Shown piece by piece: positions 1 through 7,014 of a stretch of 64,000 bases of DNA. Positions within the stretch are counted from its first letter, which is position 1; the number at the start of each line of letters is the position of its first letter. Below the pieces are notes generated by a model. The model did not search any database, had not been told where the DNA came from, and saw only the letters and a program-made list of their open reading frames with translations. The translations under genes and the position numbers were made by a program. The DNA lies in the NCBI RefSeq assembly GCF_002028425.1, contig NZ_CP020042.1:1240001-1304000 (forward strand). Reading direction: 5' to 3'. This stretch comes from Streptomyces katrae (GTDB lineage Bacteria; Actinomycetota; Actinomycetes; Streptomycetales; Streptomycetaceae).

Positions 1-478
1 CGATGGCGACGATCTCCCGCATGCGGAAGCCGAGCTGGCGGCGCAGGCCCTCGTAGTGCGCTTCCTTGCGGAAGCACCAGCCGACCACGGTGACGAGTTC
101 GTCGTCGGCGGCCGGGCGGCCCTGGTGGTCGATGTAGACGGCGTAGCAGGAGGCGGAGGGCAGGCCGAGGGCGGCCGGCTCCAGCGCGTCGCAGGGGAAG
201 CAGCCGGTGTCGGTACAGAACTCGCTGGTCTCCCGGACGTCCAGGTTCAGCGGGGCGGCGACGACGGCCTGGTGGGGGAAGTTGTCGTAGTAGTCGAGCC
301 GGGCCAGGTCGGCGGCCGGGAGCAGCGGGGGCATGGTCATCGAGCGGGCCCCGGCGTGCACCCCCCAGCTCTCGAAGGTGTCGTCGAGGAGCCGCAGCAG
401 GGCGGTGCCCTCGGGGCCGAGCGACGGCAGGCCCCGGGTCTCGGTGGTGGTGGGTGTCTTGACGGTCGTGACGCTCAT
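1..478 (-). CDS. Class II aaRS-like amino acid:[carrier protein] ligase, 3' end cut by the window
   Basis: The first 159 residues are visible; the rest lies beyond base 1. There is no SerRS-type N-terminal coiled coil. The segment has FPHQ near residue 72, then a Cys-bearing stretch (ETSEFCTDTGC), then SASCYAVY, then FRKEAHYEGLRRQLGFRMRE. The order Cys...SCY...FR.E...FRMRE resembles amino acid:[carrier protein] ligases, which are class II synthetase relatives that bind zinc through Cys/Glu and load an amino acid onto a phosphopantetheinyl carrier. It is the last visible gene of a leftward set, 34 bases after the diiron oxygenase gene, with an AGAGGTG ribosome site before its ATG. Function as a ligase is inferred from motifs; a seryl-tRNA-synthetase-like role in hydrazine or azoxy pathways is the main alternative. 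Confidence 0.6.
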   Translation of the reverse strand, partial: MSVTTVKTPTTTETRGLPSLGPEGTALLRLLDDTFESWGVHAGARSMTMPPLLPAADLARLDYYDNFPHQAVVAAPLNLDVRETSEFCTDTGCFPCDALEPAALGLPSASCYAVYIDHQGRPAADDELVTVVGWCFRKEAHYEGLRRQLGFRMREIVAI

Positions 479-512
479 GGGGGTGTCACCTCTCGGGCGG
501 CGGTGGGCCCTC

Positions 513-1406
513 TCAGACGACGGGCAGGACGTCGTCCGTGAAGATCCCGGTCTTCAGGAAGAAGCCGAGCGGCTTGCGGATGGCCTTGCGCTCGTGGGGG
601 CGGCGCCGTTCGTCGGCGACGAGCGCGTTGCGCAGGCCGATCGGGTCGGCGATGCCTGCGTCCCGGTACACGTGGGGGTTGTAGAGGGAGTTGATGCTGT
701 AGACCACGTAGCGCTTGAGGTAGGCCTCGACCTCGGCGACGCGGGCGGCGGGGACGGCCTCCTTCATGCGGGTGAACAGGAGGGAGACCAGCTCGCGGCC
801 GAAGGCGATGTGGCGGGACTCGTCCTGGTGGTGGATGCGGTTGACCTCGCGGATGGTGTGGCACAGCGACTCGTCGCGCGCCATCCGCGTGTTGTAGTGG
901 TCGACCAGCTCCTCGAAGAACAGGATCCGGGAGAAGACGAGGAAGTTCTCGACCTCCGGTTCCCAGGCGGAGTCGGCGCGCAGGGCGGTGGAGCCGTAGA
1001 TCTTGTCGCCGTAGCGGCGGCAGAACTCGGCGAAGAACCACATGTGCTCGTTCTCCTCACCGATGAAGTGGTGGAAGAAGTCCGAGGGCACCTCGAAGCC
1101 GGGCATGTGGATGCGGCCGACGACCTCGATGAGCAGTTCGCGGATGCCGTGCACGTTGAGGCTGTAGAAGTTGATGCTCTCCCACTTCGAGAGGCGCTGG
1201 AGGGTTTCCTCGCCGAGCTCGTCGTAGAAGGGGGTGCCGTAGACGGTGAGCAGCTCGGGGGTCATCCACATGCGGCCCTCGTCCAGCTTCTCGGGCCAGT
1301 CGAACTGCTGGTACGGGTTGTAGTACTCCTCGATGGAGCGGGAGCTCAGGCGTTCCAGGACTTCCAGGAACCGGTCGTTGACGGGCAGGGGGGCGCTGAC
1401 GCCCAT
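513..1406 (-). CDS. AurF-like non-heme diiron oxygenase
   Basis: This 297-residue protein belongs to the p-aminobenzoate N-oxygenase AurF family, which uses a diiron centre and O2, usually to oxidise amines to hydroxylamine or nitro groups. Candidate iron ligands are visible in family order: a Glu in KWES near residue 76, the EENEH motif at 117-121, Glu in FFEELVDH near 165, and HHQDESRH at 192-199. The ATG at 1406 follows GACGAGGAG; an upstream in-frame extension is Pro/Arg-rich and was rejected. The neighbours (two methyltransferases, MaoC protein, amino-acid ligase) suggest an amine on a carrier-bound or free amino acid as substrate. The substrate itself cannot be read from sequence. Confidence 0.88.
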   Translation of the reverse strand: MGVSAPLPVNDRFLEVLERLSSRSIEEYYNPYQQFDWPEKLDEGRMWMTPELLTVYGTPFYDELGEETLQRLSKWESINFYSLNVHGIRELLIEVVGRIHMPGFEVPSDFFHHFIGEENEHMWFFAEFCRRYGDKIYGSTALRADSAWEPEVENFLVFSRILFFEELVDHYNTRMARDESLCHTIREVNRIHHQDESRHIAFGRELVSLLFTRMKEAVPAARVAEVEAYLKRYVVYSINSLYNPHVYRDAGIADPIGLRNALVADERRRPHERKAIRKPLGFFLKTGIFTDDVLPVV

Positions 1407-1471
1407 GGTGACTCCTCGTCGGTGGTGGTGGGGCGGGGGCGTGCGGGCCCCGGGGCCGGTGGGGCCGGGCG

Positions 1472-2518
1472 CTACGGGCGGACCTCGTAGACCGCGTTGA
1501 CCGGGGTCTCGGTCGCACGGCGCCAGCGGGTGAAGCCGGCCTCTTCGGCGATGGCGCGGAAGGCCTGCTCGCCGGAGTGGTTGCCGAGCGCGTGGGGGCC
1601 GCGCTGGGCGACGGCCACGGGCAGGCACATCACGGCGGAGAGGGCCATGAACATGCGGGCGGCGGGGGTCTGGGTGTCGATGTCGTCGGGCGACACGTTG
1701 GACTCGACGAGCATCCAGGTGCCGTCGGCGTCCAGGGACTTGTGCACGTGCTGGGCGGCGGAGACCGGGTCGCCCATGTCGTGCAGGGCGTTGAAGAAGG
1801 TGACCAGGTCGTAGCCGGAGCCGGGGTAGTCGTCGGCGGAGGCGACGTCGAAGACCACGCGGTCGGAGAGGCCGGCCTCGTCGGCGAGCTGGCGGGCGAG
1901 GGAGATGGCCTCTTCGGAGTAGTCGAAGCCGTGGACGGTCGCCTGCGGGAAGGCCTTGGCGATGAGCAGCGTGGTGTGGCCGACGCCGCAGCCGACGTCG
2001 GCGACGGTGCCGCCCGCGGCGAGCTTGGCGGTGACCCCGGTGAGGGAGGGCAGCCAGTCGGGGACGAGGCGGTGCTCGTAGGTGGGCTGGAAGAAGCTGC
2101 CCATGCCGGTGTCAAGGGCCGGGTCGTGCTCGGCCCAGCCGACGCCGTCGCCGGTGCGGTAGGCGTCGACGAGGAGGTCTTCGGTGCCGTAGAGGGCCTT
2201 GAGGGCGGTGAAGAACCCGGCGGCGAAGGTGATGGCGTTCGGGTCGGCCAGCACCGGAGCGTGGTCGGCCGGCAGGGTGTAGGCGCCGGTGGCCGGGTCG
2301 CGTTCGACGTAGCCGGCACTCAGCTGGGCGTGCAGCCACTCCTCGGCGTAGCGGGGGTGGATCGCGGTGCGTCCGGCGAGGGCGGCCGGGGTGAGCGGGC
2401 CGGCCTCGGCCAGGGCGCGGTAGAGGCCGAGCCGTTCGCCGAGGGCGACGGTGAGACCGCGTACGGCGGCTCCGGCGTCGCTGATGACGCGCTGGTGGAA
2501 GTCGTGGGTGGCGCTCAT
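1472..2518 (-). CDS. Class I SAM-dependent methyltransferase with N-terminal winged-helix domain
   Basis: This 348-residue protein has an N-terminal winged-helix dimerisation domain (about 15-90, with GLYRALAEAGPLT) and a Rossmann methyltransferase domain whose motif I, VADVGCGVG, is at 172-180 with HGFDYSEE following. It resembles the Rv2258c-like methyltransferases that modify small secondary metabolites. Its ATG overlaps the stop of the upstream methyltransferase gene as ATGA (2515-2518), so the two are probably translated in a coupled way. The product is expected to be an O- or N-methyltransferase in the same pathway as the diiron oxygenase. Confidence 0.85.
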   Translation of the reverse strand: MSATHDFHQRVISDAGAAVRGLTVALGERLGLYRALAEAGPLTPAALAGRTAIHPRYAEEWLHAQLSAGYVERDPATGAYTLPADHAPVLADPNAITFAAGFFTALKALYGTEDLLVDAYRTGDGVGWAEHDPALDTGMGSFFQPTYEHRLVPDWLPSLTGVTAKLAAGGTVADVGCGVGHTTLLIAKAFPQATVHGFDYSEEAISLARQLADEAGLSDRVVFDVASADDYPGSGYDLVTFFNALHDMGDPVSAAQHVHKSLDADGTWMLVESNVSPDDIDTQTPAARMFMALSAVMCLPVAVAQRGPHALGNHSGEQAFRAIAEEAGFTRWRRATETPVNAVYEVRP

Positions 2519-3354
2519 GCGGCTTTCACCTCGGTGGTCGGGAGGTCGCAGGTGAACAGGAAGGACCGCGGGACGCGCGGGACGCTGCGCGCGGGGACGG
2601 GGTAGGGCCAGCGGCCGAAGTCGGCGCCGTCCTCGCCGGGCTGGCGGACCTCGCGGACGTCCCAGCCGCATTCGGCGAGGAGCTGCTCGGGGGTCTCGGT
2701 GCCGAACAGCCAGGGGTTGCCGTCCTCTTCCAGGCACTTCAGGAAGGGGCGGGAGAGCGGGTTCTCCAGGGCGGCCCTGCTGATGACGTCGCCGAGGAGG
2801 ACCGAGCCGGGCGCGGAGTGTCCGGCCAGGGTGGAGATGAGGTTGCGGACCGCGGCCTCGGGGAGGAAGAACAGGAGGCCCTCGACGACCCACAGCACGG
2901 GCTCGTCGGAGCGCCAGCCGGCCTGCGCGAGGGGGCCGGTCCAGTCCTGGGTGAGGTCGACGGCGACGGGGACGCGGGTGCGTCCGGCCGGCTGGGGCTC
3001 GTCGGCCAGCATGCCGGCCTTGGCCTCCAGGAGGGCGGGGCGGTCGAGTTCGTAGACGGTGACGCCGTCGGGCCAGGGGAGCCGGTAGAAGCGGGTGTCC
3101 ATGCCGGCGGCGAGGAACACGACCTGGCGGATGCCGTGCTCCTGGACGGCGGCGACGATCTGCCGGTCCAGGTAGGTGGTGCGGATGGCGAGGAACGGCA
3201 CGGTGCCGGCTCCGGCGTAGCGCTCCAGCAGCTCGAAGCCGATGGTGTCGGCGACGGTGCGGGCGTAGGGATCGGCGAACAGCCGGTCCTCGCGGTCGGT
3301 TTCCAGGGCCCGCGCTGCGGCGGTCCACTGGGCGGTGCGGGATACGGCCTCCAC
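2515..3354 (-). CDS. SAM-dependent methyltransferase, leucine carboxyl methyltransferase (LCM/TIGR00027) type
   Basis: This 279-residue protein carries family hallmarks: N-terminal SRTAQWTAAARALE, RLFADPYA near 24-31, motif I FLAAGMDTR at 80-88, and YELD at 101-104 as the SAM-ribose acid. These methyltransferases, abundant in actinobacteria, generally methylate carboxyl or hydroxyl groups of metabolites. It starts with GTG at 3354 in CCCGTGGAGGCC. Its 3' end overlaps the next gene by four bases. Two distinct methyltransferases side by side imply two methylations in the pathway product, or one on a carboxylate and one on N or O. Confidence 0.85.
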   Translation of the reverse strand: MEAVSRTAQWTAAARALETDREDRLFADPYARTVADTIGFELLERYAGAGTVPFLAIRTTYLDRQIVAAVQEHGIRQVVFLAAGMDTRFYRLPWPDGVTVYELDRPALLEAKAGMLADEPQPAGRTRVPVAVDLTQDWTGPLAQAGWRSDEPVLWVVEGLLFFLPEAAVRNLISTLAGHSAPGSVLLGDVISRAALENPLSRPFLKCLEEDGNPWLFGTETPEQLLAECGWDVREVRQPGEDGADFGRWPYPVPARSVPRVPRSFLFTCDLPTTEVKAA

Positions 3355-3439
3355 GGGAGGCTCCCTTCACTTCGGCGGACGGGGTGGGGGCGGGCGCGGG
3401 GTGGGGACCCTCGGCCGGGTCGTCTCCGGAAGAGACGGC

Positions 3440-3946
3440 CTAGGCCAGGGAGTTCACGCGGACGACCGGGTCCTCCGCGGCGCAGGGGTGCGCCGGGGAG
3501 CACGCGGCGGGCCGGCGCTGGAAGATGCTGTGCAGGATCATGCTGAAGACGACGTTCCCCTCGGCGTCGGACAGCGTGCACTTGGGCTGGACGACGCCGG
3601 TGGTGGGGTTGAACGGCGAGGGGCGCGAGCCGAGGATCTCGACGCGCGCCGTGAGCACGTCGCCGGGACGGACGGGCCGCAGGTAGCGGATCTCGTCGAC
3701 GCCCGGCGAGCCCGTACAGGCGCTGTAGGCGAGCAGTCCGTCGACGTAGCGGCGCATGAACATCGAGGCGCTGTGCCAGCCGCTGGCGATGAGGCCGCCG
3801 AACGGGGTCTGTGCGGCGAGCTCCGGGTCGGTGTGGAAGGGCTGCGGGTCGAAGCGCCTGCCGAACTCCAGCACTTCCTCCGTCGTGACGGTGATGGTCC
3901 CCAGCTCGTGGACGTCACCGGTCCGGAAGTCCTCGAAATAGCGCAT
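3440..3946 (-). CDS. MaoC-like hot-dog dehydratase
   Basis: This 168-residue hot-dog-fold protein has the MaoC catalytic pattern: FDPQPFHTDPE with Asp33 and His38, followed by GGLIASGWHS. MaoC proteins hydrate or dehydrate enoyl/beta-hydroxyacyl thioesters on CoA or carrier proteins. I chose the ATG at 3946 over the adjacent GTG (3949) because AAGGGGGG is correctly spaced from ATG. It is the first gene of the leftward operon, directly behind the promoter at 3994-4023. The Cys-rich C-terminus (AACSPAHPCAAED) is beyond the usual domain. A thioester substrate fits the amino acid:carrier ligase at the operon's other end. Confidence 0.85.
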   Translation of the reverse strand: MRYFEDFRTGDVHELGTITVTTEEVLEFGRRFDPQPFHTDPELAAQTPFGGLIASGWHSASMFMRRYVDGLLAYSACTGSPGVDEIRYLRPVRPGDVLTARVEILGSRPSPFNPTTGVVQPKCTLSDAEGNVVFSMILHSIFQRRPAACSPAHPCAAEDPVVRVNSLA

Positions 3947-3993
3947 CACGCGCCCCCCTTGACGTAGAGGAGTGGTTTTCTCTGGCGTGAACC

Positions 3994-4023
3994 AATCTAC
4001 GAATCAGGCGCTTATTTTGTCAA
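3994..4023 (-). promoter_or_regulatory. Sigma-70 type promoter of the MaoC-methyltransferase-AurF operon
   Basis: On the minus strand TTGACA (4018-4023) and TAGATT (3994-3999) are separated by 18 bases, close to the HrdB consensus. The -35 box is formed by the Leu-Thr codons at the very end of the upstream PLP-lyase gene. Just downstream TGGTT and AACCA form a short inverted repeat that could be an operator. The AT-rich stretch stands out from its surroundings. Confidence 0.7.
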
Positions 4024-5202
4024 CCCAAAAGAAGACCGCAGTGCCTGTTCAGCGTCCTGCCAGAGGTCCTCCGGGTCCTCGATGCCGACCGACATCCGCA
4101 CCAGGCCCGGACCGATGCCCGCGCGCGCCAGCGCGTCCTCGTCCAGCTCCCGGTGGGAGGTGCTGGCAGGGTGCGTGACCAGCGTCTCCACCCCGCCCAG
4201 CGACAGCGCGAGCCGGGCCAGCCGGACCCCTTCGACGAAGGCGCGGCCCGCCTCCCGGCCACCGTGCAGCTCGAAGGAGAGCAGCCCGCCGCCGCCGGAG
4301 AGCACCTTGCGGGCCATGGCGTACGAGGGGTGCGTTCTCAGCCACGGCCAGTGGACGGCCGCCACGGCGGGGTGGTCCGCCAGCCGCCGCGCGAGCAGGG
4401 CCGCGTTGGCGCAGTGCTCGCGCATCCGCAGTGGCAGCGTCGCGATCCCGCGCAGGGTCAGCCAGACGGCGAACGGGTCGGCGCTGGCGCCGAGTTCGAC
4501 CGTGCGCGGCCAGATCTCGCGGCGCAGGGCGTCGTCCGCGAAGACGGCCGCCCCGCCGAGGACGTCGGAGTGCCCGGCGAGGTACTTCGTGGTGGAGTGG
4601 AGCACGATGTCGGCGCCGTGCTCGATCGGACGGCACAGGACGGGCGAGGCCAGGGAGTTGTCCACGGCGCTGAGCACGCCCAGCCGCCGGGCCGCCGCCA
4701 GCAGGCCGGGCAGGTCGGGGACCTGTCCGGTGGGGTTGGCGATGGTCTCCAGCACGAGCAGCCGGGTGCGCGGCCCGGCGAGCGCCTCGAACTCCGCCGC
4801 GTCGTCACCGCCGATGTGGTCGACCCGGATCCCATAGCGCTCCGAGAGGTCCGCCAGCGCCGCGTACGTGCCCCCGTACAGGCAGCGTTGCGCGATCACC
4901 TGGTCGCCGGGGCGCAGCAGGGCGAGCAGGACCCCGCTGATGGCGCCCATCCCGGAGGCGAAGGCGATGGCCGAGGCCCCGCCCTCCAGGCCGGCGAGGG
5001 TGCGCTCCAGGGCGCGCACGGTGGGGTTGCCCCGGCGGCTGTAGACGTAGTCGCCGTCGGGTCCGGCCATGGCGCGCGCCAGTTCGTCTGCCGAGTCGAA
5101 GGCGAAGGCGGAGGACTGCACGAGCGGTACGGACAGCGGCCGGCTGGCGGGGGCTTCGAGCTCGTGGGCCACGTGCACGGCCCGGGTGCGGATGTCCTTC
5201 AT
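4012..5202 (-). CDS. Cys/Met metabolism PLP-dependent enzyme (methionine gamma-lyase / cystathionine gamma-synthase family)
   Basis: This 396-residue fold-type I PLP enzyme shows YSRRGNPT (54-61), the ring-stacking Tyr in LYGGTY (109-113), Asp181 in AVDNSLASP and the PLP lysine in HSTTKYLAGH (Lys206). These enzymes catalyse gamma- or beta-elimination or replacement on sulfur amino acids. The closing ETLVTHPASTSHRELDE is typical. It is co-directional with the cluster downstream but separated by that cluster's own promoter, so it could be a pathway gene supplying an amino acid or a stand-alone lyase. Exact activity (lyase or synthase) is not resolvable here. Confidence 0.85.
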   Translation of the reverse strand: MKDIRTRAVHVAHELEAPASRPLSVPLVQSSAFAFDSADELARAMAGPDGDYVYSRRGNPTVRALERTLAGLEGGASAIAFASGMGAISGVLLALLRPGDQVIAQRCLYGGTYAALADLSERYGIRVDHIGGDDAAEFEALAGPRTRLLVLETIANPTGQVPDLPGLLAAARRLGVLSAVDNSLASPVLCRPIEHGADIVLHSTTKYLAGHSDVLGGAAVFADDALRREIWPRTVELGASADPFAVWLTLRGIATLPLRMREHCANAALLARRLADHPAVAAVHWPWLRTHPSYAMARKVLSGGGGLLSFELHGGREAGRAFVEGVRLARLALSLGGVETLVTHPASTSHRELDEDALARAGIGPGLVRMSVGIEDPEDLWQDAEQALRSSFGLTK

Positions 5203-5236
5203 CGAGGGGTCTCCCTGTCTCGTTCGGTACGGAAAA

Positions 5237-5275
5237 GGGGCCGCCCGACGTCCGGGGAGGACGTCGGGCGACCCC
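5237..5275 (-). terminator. Terminator hairpin after the MFS gene
   Basis: Arms 5237-5253 and 5259-5275 pair over 16 of 17 positions around a five-base loop (GGGGA). It lies between the MFS stop (5305) and the PLP-enzyme start (5202), as expected for a factor-independent terminator of the leftward MFS transcript. No T-run follows, which is usual in Streptomyces. Confidence 0.7.
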
Positions 5276-5304
5276 TGGGGCGAGCGCGGGGGCGTCCCCG
5301 TACG

Positions 5305-6762
5305 TCAGACCCCCGCCGTCTGGCCGCGCGACGCCGGGGCGTCGGCGGCCGGGGCGGCGGCAGCGGCAGCGGCGGCGACCGCCTTGTCGCCCTTCATGGC
5401 GAGGAGCGTGATCACCGCACCGGCGGCCGCGATGACGGCGGCGGCGATGAACGCGGCGCTGAACCCGTCGGTGAGGGCGGGCAGGTTGCCCAGTTCACCG
5501 GCGCCCTGGGTGGTGGCGAGGGCGGTCAGCGCGGCCAGGCCGAGGGCCGAGCCCACGTTGTAGGTGGTGTTGACGATGCCGGAGGCCAGGCCGGCCTGTT
5601 CCTGCGGGGCGCCGGACATCGAGGCGATCATCGCCGGGATGTAGGCGAGCGCCATGCCGAGCGCGGCGACGAGCGAGGCGGGCAGGACGTCGACCAGGAA
5701 GGTGCCGGTCGGCTCGACGGCGGAGAGCCACACCAGGCCGAGGGCGAGGGCGAACAGGCCGCCGACGATCAGCGGCTTCGCGCCGAAGCGGCCCATGAGC
5801 CGGGCGGTGATGGCCGTCATGAAGATCATCAGCAGGATGGTCATCGGGAGCAGGGCCGCACCGGAGGCGAAGGCGCCGTAGCCGAGGACCTGCTGGAGGT
5901 AGAGGTTGAGGAAGTACCACATCGGGATCCAGGCGGCGCCCAGCAGGGTCATGGCCAGGTTGCCCGAGCCCAGGCGCGGGATCCGCCACACGCTGAGCGG
6001 CATGAGCGGCTCGCGGATGCTCTTCTGGATCACGAAGAAGAGGACGAGGAGGACGGCGGCGCCGATCAGTTCCAGCACGGTGGCGGTGGAGCCCCAGCCG
6101 GCCTCGGGGGCGCGGACGACGGCGAAGACGGCGAGCGCGAGCCCGGCGGTGACGGCGATGGCGCCGAGGACGTCCACGGAGCCGCGGCGGGACCCGACGG
6201 CGGGCAGCAGCTTCGTCAGGGCGAGGGTGATCACACCGATCGGGACGTAGATGATGAAGCACCAGGGCCAGCTCACCCACTCGGTGAACACGCCGCCGAG
6301 GAAGACGCCGGCGGTGCCGCCGGCCGGGGCCGCGGCGCCGTAGAGGGCCATCGCCTTGCCGAGCTCCTTCGGGTCGTGCCCGAAGAGCATCATCAGGAGG
6401 GTCATGGCCGAGGGGGCGATCAGCGCGCCGCCGACTCCCTGGACGGCCCGGCCGGCGATCTCCACGGAGGCGCTCTGCGCGGCGGCGGCGAGCACGGAGC
6501 CCACGATCATGACGACCCAGCCGGTGGCGAAGATCTTGCGCGCCCCGAACAGGTCGGAGAGCCGCCCGCCGAGCAGCAGTAATCCGCCGAAGACGATGAC
6601 GTAGGCGTTGAAGACCCACTGGAGCTCGCCCTGGGAGAAGCCCAGGTCCTTCTGCATCTCGGGGAGCGCCACCCCGATGATCGAGGTGTCCATGATCACC
6701 ATGAACTGAGCGGCGGCAAGCACGCCAAGTGCCCACCAGCGCCGGGGATTGACGGTTGACAT
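5305..6762 (-). CDS. DHA2-family (14-TM) MFS drug exporter
   Basis: This 485-residue integral membrane protein begins RRWWALGVLAAAQFMVIMD and has the MFS motif A GGRLSDLFGARK near residue 65, with about 14 hydrophobic helices, as in EmrB/QacA proton-driven multidrug exporters. The C-terminus is an Ala-rich cytoplasmic tail. A GAAGG ribosome site precedes the ATG. Two CsoR-type palindromes sit directly upstream (6785-6839), which suggests induction by a metal, formaldehyde or sulfur-species sensor rather than the usual TetR partner. Substrate unknown. Confidence 0.9.
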   Translation of the reverse strand: MSTVNPRRWWALGVLAAAQFMVIMDTSIIGVALPEMQKDLGFSQGELQWVFNAYVIVFGGLLLLGGRLSDLFGARKIFATGWVVMIVGSVLAAAAQSASVEIAGRAVQGVGGALIAPSAMTLLMMLFGHDPKELGKAMALYGAAAPAGGTAGVFLGGVFTEWVSWPWCFIIYVPIGVITLALTKLLPAVGSRRGSVDVLGAIAVTAGLALAVFAVVRAPEAGWGSTATVLELIGAAVLLVLFFVIQKSIREPLMPLSVWRIPRLGSGNLAMTLLGAAWIPMWYFLNLYLQQVLGYGAFASGAALLPMTILLMIFMTAITARLMGRFGAKPLIVGGLFALALGLVWLSAVEPTGTFLVDVLPASLVAALGMALAYIPAMIASMSGAPQEQAGLASGIVNTTYNVGSALGLAALTALATTQGAGELGNLPALTDGFSAAFIAAAVIAAAGAVITLLAMKGDKAVAAAAAAAAPAADAPASRGQTAGV

Positions 6763-6784
6763 TGCCCTGGCCCTTCCTCTGTCG

Positions 6785-6839
6785 TATACCCCCAGGGGGT
6801 ACCTTCGGGATGGAAGTTAGCATACCCATGGGGGGTATG
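6785..6839 (-). promoter_or_regulatory. Pair of CsoR/CstR-type operator palindromes upstream of the MFS exporter
   Basis: Site 1 (6785-6803) reads TATACCC-N5-GGGTACC and includes the perfect TACCCCC-A-GGGGGTA. Site 2 (6821-6839) is CATACCC-N5-GGGTATG, a perfect inverted repeat. Centres are 36 bases apart. ATACCC...GGGTAT palindromes are the recognition type of the CsoR/FrmR/RcnR/CstR repressor family. No such repressor gene is in the window, so it would act from elsewhere. Confidence 0.6.
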
Positions 6840-7014
6840 TAAGGCTGCGGTCAGGCGCTCGAGCGGGGCTCGACCGGCGGGGCCCCGTCCCTCACCCGCT
6901 CAGCCCTGCCCCGGGCGCGGGCGCGCTGCGCGGGCCCCTGCGGCGGGATATCAAGGAGGTGAAGGTGAGCGCGCGGACCCGGCGGTCGCCACCCCGCCCG
7001 GAGGAGTACGTCCC

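Noticed and set aside
4153..6582. 809-codon plus-strand frame across the PLP lyase and MFS genes
   Set aside because: Gly/Arg/Glu repeats typical of antisense frames; both real proteins are on the minus strand.
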